From an uncultured Clostridia bacterium (GTDB lineage: Bacteria > Bacillota > Clostridia > Christensenellales > Borkfalkiaceae): a stretch of 64,000 bases of DNA. Location: the NCBI GenBank assembly GCA_947623655.1, contig CANQHG010000008.1, positions 1 to 64,000 on the forward strand. Direction: 5' to 3'. The number at the start of each line of letters is the position of its first letter. Positions within the stretch are counted from its first letter, which is position 1. Below the pieces are notes generated by a model. The model did not search any database and was not told where the DNA came from. It saw only the letters and a list, made by a program, of their open reading frames with translations. The translations under genes and the position numbers were made by a program. Below are positions 23,926 through 32,178 of the stretch, one piece after another.

Positions 23926-24938
23926 GCTTCCTCCGTCTGAACGTCTTTGAGCATGTCGGCGATCTTGCCGATGAGGTCGCCCTCGTAGGCGTCTAAGATC
24001 TGGAACACGGCGGGCGTGATGCTGTTCGCCTTGGACGCCCCGTGGCATTTGACGACGAGTTTTTTGAGTCCCAAAAAGGGCGACCCGCCGAGCCTTGCAT
24101 AGTCGAGCATGTCGCGGAGACGGTTGATCTGCTTCCGCGCGAACAAATAGCTCATCTTGCTGCCGAAATTGCGCTTGAATTCCGATTTCAGAACGGCCGA
24201 GACCGTCTTTCCGCACCCCTCCACGGATTTTAAGGCAATATTGCCCGAAAAACCGTCGGAGACGACGATATCCGCGTCGCCGTACATGATGTCCCTGCCC
24301 TCGACGTTGCCGATAAAGTTGATGCCATCGAGCTCTTTCAGGAGCGCGTACGCTTCCTGATGGAGCGGATCGCCCTTGTGTTCTTCGGTGCCGTTGTTGA
24401 GAAGACCGACTTTGGGCGCCTCGATGCCCTTTGTGCGGGCGTAGGCGGTTGCCATCATCGCGAATTGGGCGAGATATGCGGGCTTACATTCGGCGTTCGC
24501 GCCGCAGTCGCAAAGGAGAGTCTGGCCGCCGCGCACGTTGGGAATCCCGGGACAAAGCGCGGGGCGCATGATGCCCTTGATCCTTCCGATGTGCATAACG
24601 CCGCCCGTGAGCACGGCGCCCGTGCTTCCCGCGGACAAAAATCCCGCAACGTTTTCCTCATCCTTGAGCATTCTGAGCCCCACGACGAGAGAGCTGTCGC
24701 GCTTGGTCCTGACGGCGGTCGTGGGGATATCATCGCCCGTGATGACCTCTTTGCAAGGAATGACCTCGACGCGGGCGGGGTCGTAGTTATATTTTTTGAG
24801 CTCGAATCCTACGAGCGCTTCGTCGCCCGTGAAGACGACGGAAAAGTCCTTTCTCTGTTCGAGCGCAAGCAGCGCCCCTTTTATGATCTCCGCGGGGGCG
24901 TTGTCGCCGCCCATCGCGTCTACGATAACTCTTACCAT
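23922..24938 (-). CDS. plsX: Phosphate acyltransferase PlsX
   Basis: PlsX, 338 aa, converts acyl-ACP to acyl-phosphate for PlsY in phosphatidic acid synthesis; peripheral membrane protein. Seen: VDAMGGDNAP at the N-terminus, STGAVLTGG, and SDGFSGNIALKSVEG. It begins the plsX-rnc-smc transcript behind the promoter at 24972-25000 and couples to rnc by ATGA overlap. Confidence 0.97.
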   Translation of the reverse strand: MVRVIVDAMGGDNAPAEIIKGALLALEQRKDFSVVFTGDEALVGFELKKYNYDPARVEVIPCKEVITGDDIPTTAVRTKRDSSLVVGLRMLKDEENVAGFLSAGSTGAVLTGGVMHIGRIKGIMRPALCPGIPNVRGGQTLLCDCGANAECKPAYLAQFAMMATAYARTKGIEAPKVGLLNNGTEEHKGDPLHQEAYALLKELDGINFIGNVEGRDIMYGDADIVVSDGFSGNIALKSVEGCGKTVSAVLKSEFKRNFGSKMSYLFARKQINRLRDMLDYARLGGSPFLGLKKLVVKCHGASKANSITPAVFQILDAYEGDLIGKIADMLKDVQTEEA

Positions 24939-24971
24939 GTTGTTTCTCCCGTTAAAAAACGATACGAAATA

Positions 24972-25000
24972 ATTATACCATTTTATTTCAAAAAAGACAA
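24972..25000 (-). promoter_or_regulatory. Sigma-A promoter of plsX-rnc-smc
   Basis: TTGTCT (24995-25000), 17-base spacer, TATAAT (24972-24977) on the minus strand, about 34 bases before plsX. Confidence 0.75.
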
Positions 25001-25129
25001 TTCTATTTCACAGAAATTGCCTTGTTTGTGCAAATAAATTCTCTTTATTGATGAATTATTCTCATTTCTGGCACACATATACCCGATCGCGTCCTTGGTT
25101 TTCTGCGAGAGAGCAATCCGCCCGAACCG

Positions 25130-25470
25130 TCGGAGCGGCCGATGCAAGGCTCCTCCCTGCGGGGGGAAAGCTGGCGCCCAAGGTGACTATTGATTGACTC
25201 CTCCCAAGGAGGAGCTGTCACGGCAACGCCGTGACTGAGGAGGGCAGAAGGCGCCCCGCGTCATTCTGAGGTATGGACGCAGAAAGAAGTCAGAATCCTT
25301 AACTCGCCCCGCCCGCACGTTCTTTATGGCGTCGAAAGGCGGCACGAGGAGCGTAGCGACGAAGTTAGAATCTCGCGGGGCAAATGTAAAACATGCGGCG
25401 AGATGCTTCGGTACATCTTTTACGAACTGCGTACAGCTCCTGTTCTCAGCATGACGCCGCTCTCGCCGCC
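25130..25470. repeat. Intergenic repeat block: family E and diverged B units
   Basis: A family E double hairpin is at 25198-25235 (CTCCTCC/GGAGGAG and GTCACGGC/GCCGTGAC, then TGAGG), preceded by a degenerate copy at 25147-25187. Diverged B-like sequence (GCGTCATTCTGAGGTATGG ... AGAATCTCGCGGGG) fills 25257-25380. No gene is recognised in the 750 bp between plsX and the mazF-like gene; 25000-25120 is AT-rich and featureless to me. Confidence 0.65.
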
Positions 25471-25471
25471 C

Positions 25472-25580
25472 CTCGAACACTTTCTTTTCGTAGGCCCGCG
25501 AGATTCTTCGCTTCGCTCAGAATGACGCGCGGAGCTGACGCCCTACGCGTCCGCGGGCCGAGCAAAGAAATCGTTCGAAA
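25472..25580. repeat. R terminal palindrome with nested B element
   Basis: Arms CTCGAACACTTTCTTTTCG (left) and GCAAAGAAATCGTTCGAAA (right) enclose TAGGCCCGCGAGATTCTTCG, GCTTCGCTCAGAATGACGCG and CGTCCGCGGGCC. Unlike the other copies it does not abut a stop codon and lacks the upstream R modules. Confidence 0.8.
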
Positions 25581-25689
25581 TAAAAAGTGTATATTTTCGC
25601 AATAAATCGTCAAAAATGCAGATACGGTGAGCGAAAAGGCCTCTCTGTACATACAATGATAGCGGAGGACGCTCACAAAAGAGGTGGTT

Positions 25690-26037
25690 ATGATCGTCAA
25701 ACGCGGTGAACTGTATTATGCGGATCTGAGTCCCGTTGTGGGGAGCGAACAGGGCGGCGTGCGCCCCGTGCTCGTCGTGCAGAACGATACGGGAAACAAG
25801 TATTCCCCCACTGTGATCGCCGCCGCGGTGACGAGCAAGATCCACAAAGCGCGTCTGCCTACGCACATCGAATTGCCGTCCGCATTCGGTCTCGCGCGGG
25901 ACAGCGTGATTCTTCTTGAGCAGATCCGTACCATCGACAAAAAGCGGTTGATGGCGCGGATTGGGGAACTTCCCCCCTCCACCATGTCCCGCGTCAACCG
26001 CGCGATCCTCATCAGTTTAGGCTTTGAGAGTGCTTGA
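25690..26037 (+). CDS. MazF/PemK-family endoribonuclease toxin
   Basis: MazF-like toxin of 115 aa; family members are ribosome-independent mRNA interferases. Seen: [31 protein letters not shown], a [15 protein letters not shown] strand pair, and [13 protein letters not shown], all typical of the EndoA (NdoA) branch. The ATG at 25690 is preferred over a GTG at 25684, which lies in the AGAGGTGG site. No antitoxin gene is adjacent: the 110 bp upstream carry no suitable frame and the next gene is a peptidase. A CATACAAT box at 25650-25657 matches a sigma-E-type -10, without a clear -35. It ends at its own terminator. Whether it is a toxin or a domesticated housekeeping RNase is unknown. Confidence 0.88.
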   Translation: MIVKRGELYYADLSPVVGSEQGGVRPVLVVQNDTGNKYSPTVIAAAVTSKIHKARLPTHIELPSAFGLARDSVILLEQIRTIDKKRLMARIGELPPSTMSRVNRAILISLGFESA

Positions 26038-26158
26038 GCGGGTGCAATATACCCCGCATTCCCTTGCCCTATCCCCTACGGGGGAAGGGGGGATTTGCGT
26101 CGGCAAAGACGGATGGGGGGCATGCTTTCCCCCAAAGGTATGCCTTGAGTATTTTCCC

Positions 26159-26185
26159 CGTTGCAGCGAATGCAACGTTTTTTTT
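26159..26185 (+). terminator. Terminator of the mazF-like gene
   Basis: CGTTGCA, loop GCGAA, TGCAACG, then a run of eight T. The T-run touches the -35 region of the next promoter. Confidence 0.92.
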
Positions 26186-26186
26186 G

Positions 26187-26215
26187 TTGCCTCAAAGCGT
26201 TTTGTGTGCTATAAT
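26187..26215 (+). promoter_or_regulatory. Sigma-A promoter of the M18 aminopeptidase
   Basis: TTGCCT (26187-26192), 17-base spacer, TATAAT (26210-26215), about 28 bases before the ribosome-binding site. Confidence 0.75.
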
Positions 26216-26249
26216 TTGTGGTATAAAAAAAGAAAACGCGGAGGATGCT

Positions 26250-27650
26250 ATGTCAGACAAAAAGAGCAAAGGGCAAACGCTTCAAAAGGCGCTCGCCTAC
26301 AAAAAACAAAACTACTACGAAAAGGCCGATAAGACCGAGAGAAAAGCCATCTTCGAATATGCGGAGGGCTATAAAAAATTTCTGGACGCCGCAAAGACGG
26401 AGCGCGAAGCGTGCGATTACGCCGTCAAGACGGCCGAGAAATACGGCTTCACCGAATACCGCTTCGGCGACAAGCTCACGGCGGGCGACAAGAAATATTT
26501 TGTCAACCGCGGCAAGTCCGTCGTCGTCTTCAGAGTCGGAACGCTCCCTCTTGAGGAAGACGGCATGCGCATTATCGCCTCGCATATCGACGCGCCCCGC
26601 GTGGATATCAAACAGAACCCGCTCTATGAAGACAGCGGCATGGCGTTTTTGAAAACGCACTACTACGGCGGCATCAAAAAGTATCAGTGGACGGCCATCC
26701 CCCTCGCCTTGCACGGCGTGATCGTGCTCAAAAACGGCGAGAAGATCTCCGTCAGGGTCGGCGAAGATCCCAAGGATCCCGTGTTCTACATCAACGATCT
26801 TCTCCCCCATCTCGGCGGCGAGCAGATGAGCGGTAGCGCAAATAAGCTCATCGAGGGCGAACAGCTCAACGTGCTTGTCGGCGGCATGCCCTATCCCGAT
26901 GAGGACGTCGACGGCAAGATCAAGCTCAACGTTCTCAACATCCTGCACGAAAAATACGGCGTGACCGAAGAAGATTTCCTCTCCGCAGAGCTCTCCGCCG
27001 TACCCGCTTTCCCCGCCCGCGACGTCGGGTTCGACAGGGCGCTCATCGGCGCCTACGGCCATGACGACAGGGTATGCGCCTATCCCGCGCTCACTGCGGT
27101 CGTCGGCAACGAGACCCCCCACACCGTGCTTGCGATGCTCGTCGACAAGGAAGAGATCGGCAGCGAAGGCAATACGGGCATCCAGTCTCAGGCGTACGAA
27201 GACCTCATGGAAGAGATCTCCCTCGCAATGGGCGCAAATTTCAGAAAGGTGAGAGCGGCTTCAAAGTGCCTCTCCTCGGACGTCACGGCGGCTTTCGACC
27301 CCAACTTTGCGGGCGTCTACGAGAAGATGAACGCCGCGATGCTCTCCTGCGGCACCGCCATGTGCAAATTCACGGGCGCGCGGGGCAAGAGCGGCAGCAA
27401 CGACGCCAATGCCGAATTTATCGGTGAAGTCAGAAAAATGTTCGCAGACGAGGGCGTCGTCTGGCAGACGGCCGAACTCGGCAAAGTGGACATCGGCGGC
27501 GGCGGCACGGTCGCAAAGTTCGTCGCAAATCTCAACATCGATACGGTAGATCTCGGCGTGCCCGTCGTCTCCATGCACGCACCGTGGGAAGTCATCTCCA
27601 AGGCGGACCTGTACAGCAATTACAAGGCTTTCCTCGCATTCATGAAATAA
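26250..27650 (+). CDS. M18 family aminopeptidase
   Basis: Cytosolic zinc aminopeptidase of the M18 family, 466 aa, removing N-terminal residues (often acidic or hydrophobic) from peptides. Seen: SHIDAPRVDIKQNPLYED with the first zinc His, AYGHDDRVCA, DKEEIGSEGN with catalytic Glu residues, and C-terminal VSMHAPWEVISKAD with the last His ligand. The start at 26250 (MSDKK) has GGAGG six bases upstream and lies just after a good promoter; the frame open further upstream is not conserved. It is monocistronic with terminators on both sides. Confidence 0.94.
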   Translation: MSDKKSKGQTLQKALAYKKQNYYEKADKTERKAIFEYAEGYKKFLDAAKTEREACDYAVKTAEKYGFTEYRFGDKLTAGDKKYFVNRGKSVVVFRVGTLPLEEDGMRIIASHIDAPRVDIKQNPLYEDSGMAFLKTHYYGGIKKYQWTAIPLALHGVIVLKNGEKISVRVGEDPKDPVFYINDLLPHLGGEQMSGSANKLIEGEQLNVLVGGMPYPDEDVDGKIKLNVLNILHEKYGVTEEDFLSAELSAVPAFPARDVGFDRALIGAYGHDDRVCAYPALTAVVGNETPHTVLAMLVDKEEIGSEGNTGIQSQAYEDLMEEISLAMGANFRKVRAASKCLSSDVTAAFDPNFAGVYEKMNAAMLSCGTAMCKFTGARGKSGSNDANAEFIGEVRKMFADEGVVWQTAELGKVDIGGGGTVAKFVANLNIDTVDLGVPVVSMHAPWEVISKADLYSNYKAFLAFMK

Positions 27651-27660
27651 ATTTTACAAG

Positions 27661-27690
27661 GAAAAGGCGGCAAGTTTGCCGCCTTTTTTG
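27661..27690. terminator. Terminator between the M18 gene and the 27769 gene
   Basis: GGCGGCAA (27666-27673) / TTGCCGCC (27676-27683), with T6 on the right and a short A-tract on the left. Confidence 0.92.
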
Positions 27691-27768
27691 ATTCTCCGCG
27701 CTGTGCGCTCATGCCGATCCGCCCGCCGCCTCCTATAAACGTGCGCCTAAGGGACGGAGCCGAAAATT

Positions 27769-28443
27769 TTATCCGAGTAAGCCCAGAATATCCCCATCCG
27801 CCGCATACGGCAACAGCTCTTTCAAATACGCAAACAGTTCCGCTTTGGACTCCTGCGGCTTCTTTTTATAGGCTTCCCTGCAAAAACCGTCGCCGAAAAA
27901 AGCCTCGGGCGTCGTGTAGCGGGCAAGCCCCCAACCGTACGGCTTGCCGTGCCTGTCTACGGCATACTCGAAATCGGCGATGTTGATATAACACATCATC
28001 TGCAAACGGGTGAGCGAGCCCTCGTAGCTTTTTTTGCGGTCCTCGGTAAAGCACACACGCTTTTTGAGCTCCTTGGAGACGAGCGAAGGCTCTTTCCACA
28101 GCTCCTCCATGAGGTAGGTATCCCGCCTCCTTGCGATCCCCTCGTCTACGCGGGAATCGTAGTCGTATCCGTCGCGGCGGTAATTGGCAAAGACGGGGAA
28201 AAAGCGGGCGGCGACGTACATCGCCTTGTTTTTGAAAAATTTCCCGTAGGCACAGTGCGTGCCGCGAATCACGGGGCCTTTCCACTCCCACGGGCCCTCC
28301 GCCGTGTCCGAAAACCACAGCTCGGGCGGCGTCATCTCCTCAACGGAAAAACCCGCGATCTCATTGCGGAAAAAAGGCAAAAAACCGAGCTCCTCCACTC
28401 TTTCTTCGAGCTTTTTTTCGGTTGTGATCTGTTTGAAACGCAT
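27769..28443 (-). CDS. Conserved hypothetical protein (AlkZ-related family of Bacillota)
   Basis: Protein of 224 aa with no membrane segment. It resembles a conserved family in gut Bacillota sometimes labelled AlkZ-related, from motifs such as GFSVEEMTPPELWF, GPWEWKGPVI, YGKFFKNKAMYVA, NYRRDGYDYDSRVDEG and YGWGLARYTTPEAFFG. A link to DNA glycosylase chemistry is only by that label; no function is claimed. The start at 28443 has AAGGA seven bases upstream. A small hairpin, CCGAAG/CTTCGG followed by TTTTT on the minus strand (28465-28481), precedes the gene and might attenuate transcription. Confidence 0.7.
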   Translation of the reverse strand: MRFKQITTEKKLEERVEELGFLPFFRNEIAGFSVEEMTPPELWFSDTAEGPWEWKGPVIRGTHCAYGKFFKNKAMYVAARFFPVFANYRRDGYDYDSRVDEGIARRRDTYLMEELWKEPSLVSKELKKRVCFTEDRKKSYEGSLTRLQMMCYINIADFEYAVDRHGKPYGWGLARYTTPEAFFGDGFCREAYKKKPQESKAELFAYLKELLPYAADGDILGLLG

Positions 28444-28582
28444 CTTTATTTCCTTAAAAACATCCCGAAGAAAAGCTTCGGCAATGATTTTTGAGCCATG
28501 GATATTGTTCTTGTTCAAAAATTATCACATCAGAGGCTTCCCGCAAAAACCCATGATATCATGAAACTTTGAATATAAATTT

Positions 28583-28643
28583 AAGGGAGACAGCCGTCCC
28601 CCTTATCTTTTTCTTATAACACGCTCCTTAAGGAGTGTTTTTT
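28583..28643. terminator. Hairpins at the end of the alpha operon
   Basis: AAGGGAGAC (28583-28591) / GTCCCCCTT (28596-28604) and ACAC-CTCC / GGAGTGT (about 28618-28634, followed by T6 on the plus strand). On the minus strand, downstream of rplQ, the first hairpin is followed by AAATTTATATT, a weak terminator. Confidence 0.45.
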
Positions 28644-29149
28644 CAGACAAGTTCGATGATCGCGGACTCTGCGCCGTCGCCGCGGCGCTCGCCGAGAAGA
28701 TAGATCCTCGTATATCCGCCGCCCTGTCCGAGTTCTTCCTTTCTCTGCGCGTACTTGGGCGCAAGTTCGTCGAACAGTTTCTCCATCAAGGGATGCTGAT
28801 GATCGGCGGTGCGCTTTTTGAAGTCGCTGCGCTTTTCGTTGAACTCCTTGATCTCCTGCAAGTCGTAGGTCTTTGCCATGACTGCGCGGCGGGCCGCAAG
28901 CTTCTTGGGACCGTCTTTATACGTCTTGGTCCTCACTTCCTTGCCTTTCTTGTCCTTTGTGACCTTCTCGACCGCGACCACATCGTCGTAGGTGTTGACG
29001 GCCTTGGTGATGAGTTTTTCAACGTAGGGCTGAAGCTCCTTGGCTCTTGCCTGCGTCGTTTCGATTTTACCGTACCAAAGGAGTTGCGACGCCTGATTTC
29101 TCAAGATCGCGAGTCTCTCCTTTGTGGGTCTGCCAAGTTTACCGGGCAT
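28643..29149 (-). CDS. rplQ: 50S ribosomal protein L17, long form
   Basis: L17, 168 aa, near the peptide exit tunnel. Core motifs are present: RLAILRNQASQLLWYGKIETTQARAKELQPYVEKLIT at the N-terminus and LFDELAPKYAQR ... GGGYTRIYLLGERRGDGAESAIIELV at the end. Standard L17 is about 113-127 aa; this one carries about 45-55 extra residues, mostly charged (about 62-115), between the two halves. The classic MRHRK-type N-terminus is replaced by MPGKLGRP. Last gene of the alpha operon. Confidence 0.95.
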   Translation of the reverse strand: MPGKLGRPTKERLAILRNQASQLLWYGKIETTQARAKELQPYVEKLITKAVNTYDDVVAVEKVTKDKKGKEVRTKTYKDGPKKLAARRAVMAKTYDLQEIKEFNEKRSDFKKRTADHQHPLMEKLFDELAPKYAQRKEELGQGGGYTRIYLLGERRGDGAESAIIELV

Positions 29150-29152
29150 CTT

Positions 29153-30106
29153 TTAATCCTCCTTTTTTTCAAGCGAAAGACCGTATTGTTCGAGTTTTTG
29201 CATGACTTCGTCGAGAGATTTTTTGCCGAGGTTTCTCACCTTGAGCATCTCGTCTTCCGTCTTGCGGATGAGGTCTTCCACGGTGTGAATGTTTGCGCGC
29301 TTCAGGCAGTTGTAGGAACGGACGGAGAAGTCCATGTCCTCGATCTTCATATTGAGGATCTGCTGCTGTTTATCGTCGTCCGTCTTGACGAGGATATCGA
29401 TATCCTTGATGGTATCCGAAAGGTTGACAAACAGGTTGATATGATCCTGCATGATCTTCGCGGCAAGAGATACGATCTCTTTCCCCGAGAACGTGCCGTC
29501 CGTCCAGACTTCGATCGTCAGTCTGTCGTAATCGATGTTCTGGCCGACGCGGGCAGGCTCCACCTGATAATTGACCTTTTGCACGGGCGTATAGATGGAA
29601 TCGATGGGAATATAGTCGATGACGGGCTGTTTGTTGTCTTTGGCGGGATGATATCCTCTGCCGCGCCCGATCGTGATCTCCATATCGAGCTTTCCGCCTG
29701 CGTCCACCGTGCAGATATATTGATCGGAATTGATGATCTCGACTTCCGCGTCCTGCGAAATGTCGGCCGCGGTAACGACTGCCGGACCGTCGACGGTAAG
29801 GCGGAGAGTCTTGGTATAGTCCTTATCGGTAACTCTTGTCTTGATGGCAAGGAGTTTGAGATTGAGAATGATCTCCGTTACGTCTTCCTTGACGCCGGGA
29901 ATAGAGGAGAACTCATGTTTCACGGTCCCGTCCGTGAACTTGATCCCCTGCACGGCCGCACCCGGAAGCGCGGAGAGCAGGATCCTTCTCAAACAGTTGC
30001 CTATTGTAAGACCGAATCCCTTTTCGAGCGGCTCGACGACGATCTTTGCATAAGACTTCGTTTCGTTTTCCGTTACCTCGATCTTGGGCATATCCATTTC
30101 TATCAT
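29153..30106 (-). CDS. rpoA: RNA polymerase alpha subunit
   Basis: Alpha subunit, 317 aa. Seen: N-terminal dimerisation domain (FGLTIGNCLRRILLSALPGAAV, KEDVTEIILNLK) and a C-terminal helix-hairpin-helix domain (SYNCLKRANIHTVEDLI, VRNLGKKSLDEV) that contacts UP elements and activators. The ATG at 30106 has GGAGG at optimal spacing. Between rpsD and rplQ, the standard alpha-operon place. Confidence 0.98.
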   Translation of the reverse strand: MIEMDMPKIEVTENETKSYAKIVVEPLEKGFGLTIGNCLRRILLSALPGAAVQGIKFTDGTVKHEFSSIPGVKEDVTEIILNLKLLAIKTRVTDKDYTKTLRLTVDGPAVVTAADISQDAEVEIINSDQYICTVDAGGKLDMEITIGRGRGYHPAKDNKQPVIDYIPIDSIYTPVQKVNYQVEPARVGQNIDYDRLTIEVWTDGTFSGKEIVSLAAKIMQDHINLFVNLSDTIKDIDILVKTDDDKQQQILNMKIEDMDFSVRSYNCLKRANIHTVEDLIRKTEDEMLKVRNLGKKSLDEVMQKLEQYGLSLEKKED

Positions 30107-30127
30107 AGGGCTACCTCCTTTATTCGA

Positions 30128-30751
30128 TTACTTGGAGTACAACTCAACAATCATATGCTCCGCGATCTGGCTGTCGACGTCTTCGCGTGTAGGAAGCGCC
30201 AAAACCTTGCCTTCCAGCTTCTCGGGGTCGAACTCGAGCCACTTGGGCATGTTTGCGACCTTCATCCCTTTGATCTGCTCAAAGAATTTGTTATCTTTTC
30301 TGTTTTCCTTGACGGCGATGACATCCCCCGCCTTTACGCTGTAGGAAGGAACGGTGACGGTTCTGCCGTTGACGGTGAAGTGCGCGTGGTTGACGAGCTG
30401 GCGGGCCTGCGTGCGGCTCACGCCGATCCCCATACGGTAGACTACGTTGTCGAGTCTTCTCTCAAGAAGGGAGAGCATATTTTCGCCCGTGATGCCTTTC
30501 ATTCTGTCGGCGACTTCGTAGTAGTGGCGGAATTGCCCCTCCTGTACGCCGTAGATACGTTTGGTCTTCTGCTTTTCACGGAGCTGAAGCCCGTATTCGG
30601 AAACTTTCTTTCTGCCTGCGCCGTGCTGTCCGGGAGGAAGAGGGCGTTTGTTGAAAGGGCACTTTTCCATATAGCATTTTTCGCCCTTTAAAAAGAGCTT
30701 AGCGCCCTCGCGTCTGCAAAGTTTGCATTTTGCGTCTCTGTATACTGCCAT
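30128..30751 (-). CDS. rpsD: 30S ribosomal protein S4, zinc-binding form
   Basis: S4, 207 aa, primary 16S rRNA binder and, in other bacteria, translational autoregulator. Seen: N-terminal zinc site C9-x2-C12 and C26-x4-C31 ([20 protein letters not shown]), and an S4 RNA-binding domain ([24 protein letters not shown]). In the alpha operon between rpsK and rpoA. Confidence 0.98.
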   Translation of the reverse strand: MAVYRDAKCKLCRREGAKLFLKGEKCYMEKCPFNKRPLPPGQHGAGRKKVSEYGLQLREKQKTKRIYGVQEGQFRHYYEVADRMKGITGENMLSLLERRLDNVVYRMGIGVSRTQARQLVNHAHFTVNGRTVTVPSYSVKAGDVIAVKENRKDNKFFEQIKGMKVANMPKWLEFDPEKLEGKVLALPTREDVDSQIAEHMIVELYSK

Positions 30752-30766
30752 TTTGTTCTCCTCCTG

Positions 30767-31165
30767 TTATACTCTTCTGCGCTTGGGCGGGCGGCAGCCG
30801 TTGTGGGGAATGGGGGAAACGTCGGAGATGAGAGTCACCTCGAGATCGCAGTTTGCAAGGGCTCTGATCGCCGATTCCCTGCCTGCACCGGGGCCTTTCA
30901 CATATACTTCGACGGACCTCAGCCCGTGTTCTTTTGCCGCTTTTGCAGCGGTTTCCGTTGCCATCTGGGCCGCGAACGGCGTCCCCTTTCTCGAACCGCG
31001 GTACTTCAGAGCGCCCGCGCTCGACCAAGAGATGACGTTTCCGCCCATATCGGTAAAGGTGACGATGGTATTATTGAAAGTAGACTGGATATGGACTTGT
31101 CCTTTATCTACCTTTTTCAGTTCTCTGCGCTTGCGCGACACAACTGTCTTTTTCTTCTCAGCCAT
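30767..31165 (-). CDS. rpsK: 30S ribosomal protein S11
   Basis: S11, 132 aa, platform of the small subunit. Seen: [51 protein letters not shown], and the C-terminal [18 protein letters not shown]. Preceded by an AGGAG site, 12 bp after rpsM. Confidence 0.98.
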   Translation of the reverse strand: MAEKKKTVVSRKRRELKKVDKGQVHIQSTFNNTIVTFTDMGGNVISWSSAGALKYRGSRKGTPFAAQMATETAAKAAKEHGLRSVEVYVKGPGAGRESAIRALANCDLEVTLISDVSPIPHNGCRPPKRRRV

Positions 31166-31177
31166 AAGTCTTTCTCC

Positions 31178-31546
31178 TTACTTCTTCTTGTTCGCGACCG
31201 TGCGGCGGGGTCCCTTGCGGGTCCTCGCATTGCGCTTGGTGCTCTGTCCGCGGACGGGCAGACCCTTTCTGTGGCGAACGCCGCGATAGCATCCGATCTC
31301 CATCAGACGCTTGATGTTGAGGCTCACCTGTCCTCTGAGTTCGCCTTCCACGGTATAGTGGTGGTCGATATACTCTCTGAGCTTGGAAACGTCCGTTTCG
31401 TTGAGATCCTTCACACGCGTATCGGGGTCGATGCCCGTTTCCGCGAGGATCTTTTTGGACGTGGTGAGACCGATTCCGTAAATGTAGGTGAGACCGATTT
31501 CAATTCTCTTTTCTCTCGGTAAATCCACACCGGCAATACGTGCCAT
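31178..31546 (-). CDS. rpsM: 30S ribosomal protein S13
   Basis: S13, 122 aa, head of the small subunit, contacting the P-site tRNA and L5. Seen: [26 protein letters not shown] at the start and [25 protein letters not shown] near the end. GGAGG precedes the start. First gene of the alpha operon here, behind a strong promoter and a leader of about 200 nt. Confidence 0.98.
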   Translation of the reverse strand: MARIAGVDLPREKRIEIGLTYIYGIGLTTSKKILAETGIDPDTRVKDLNETDVSKLREYIDHHYTVEGELRGQVSLNIKRLMEIGCYRGVRHRKGLPVRGQSTKRNARTRKGPRRTVANKKK

Positions 31547-31750
31547 TTTTTAAGACCTCCATGTTTTTGGGTAAAAATTTTATTTTTATATCGTATCGCT
31601 CTCCCCGCTTCGGCAGTGGAAAATGCCTTATCGGAGCGCGTTTGTTTTCGGAATTTGGTTTTAAGACGCAAAGCAAGCCGACTTTCCGCACAAAAATGTG
31701 CGGAAATTCAGCCTAAAACAGTCGATTTTGGCGCGGTCTTCGCAAACCGC
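31547..31750 (-). promoter_or_regulatory. Structured 5' leader of the alpha operon
   Basis: On the minus strand the leader contains a GCGGT/ACCGC hairpin just after the start and a long hairpin of TTTCCGCACA / TGTGCGGAAA (+ strand about 31684-31708) enclosed by GACT/AGTC. In other bacteria this operon is autoregulated by S4 through its leader; whether this RNA serves that role is an inference. No open frame here. Confidence 0.5.
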
Positions 31751-31757
31751 ATTGTTT

Positions 31758-31786
31758 ATTATAACAGATTTTTTCGGACAAGTCAA
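31758..31786 (-). promoter_or_regulatory. Sigma-A promoter of the alpha operon (rpsM-rplQ)
   Basis: TTGACT (31781-31786), 17-base spacer, TATAAT (31758-31763) on the minus strand, starting seven bases after the rpmJ stop. Confidence 0.88.
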
Positions 31787-31792
31787 CAAAAT

Positions 31793-31909
31793 TTAGCCCT
31801 GTCTTTGCTTATGGCTCTTGTTTTTGGAGCAAATCACCATAACTTTGCCGTTTCTTTTAATTACCTTGCACTTATCGCACATAGGTTTTACGGAAGGTCT
31901 GACTTTCAT
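31793..31909 (-). CDS. rpmJ: 50S ribosomal protein L36
   Basis: L36, 38 aa. Reading the minus strand from the ATG at 31909 gives [20 protein letters not shown], then [18 protein letters not shown] and a TAA stop. The zinc ligands C11, C14, C27 and H33 of the zinc-dependent form are present. AGAGG lies before the start. It sits between infA and rpsM as usual, though separated from infA by 269 bp of B-type repeats. Confidence 0.97.
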   Translation of the reverse strand: MKVRPSVKPMCDKCKVIKRNGKVMVICSKNKSHKQRQG

Positions 31910-31949
31910 GATTGTTACCTCTGAATGTTATTCGTTTTGGTTGTGCTAA

Positions 31950-32174
31950 GGGGCCCGCTCATGCTGAACGCATGTGAAGCATCCCATTTAACCTACGGAA
32001 GCGCAATGTTACTCCGCCCGTTTGCCGGGATCCTAAGGGCTACGCCCTCAGAATGAACCGGCGGTCTGCGGTTCACCTTTCGGTCGCTCATCCTGAGTGT
32101 AGCGAAAGATCTCATAAACCCTCAGACTTCGTTCAAGGGGATTCTTCGGTCGCTATGCTCCCTCAGAATGAGCG
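31950..32174. repeat. Two B elements between infA and rpmJ
   Basis: About 31950-32065 is a diverged B element (CCGCTCATGCTGAACG ... CCTCAGAATGAACCGG). 32085-32174 is a well-formed 90-bp element with 13-bp inverted ends, CGCTCATCCTGAG (32085-32097) and CTCAGAATGAGCG (32162-32174), one mismatch. Its right half is the sequence duplicated inside rseP (8491-8610). Its end is five bases from the infA stop. Confidence 0.85.
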
Positions 32175-32178
32175 GAAC

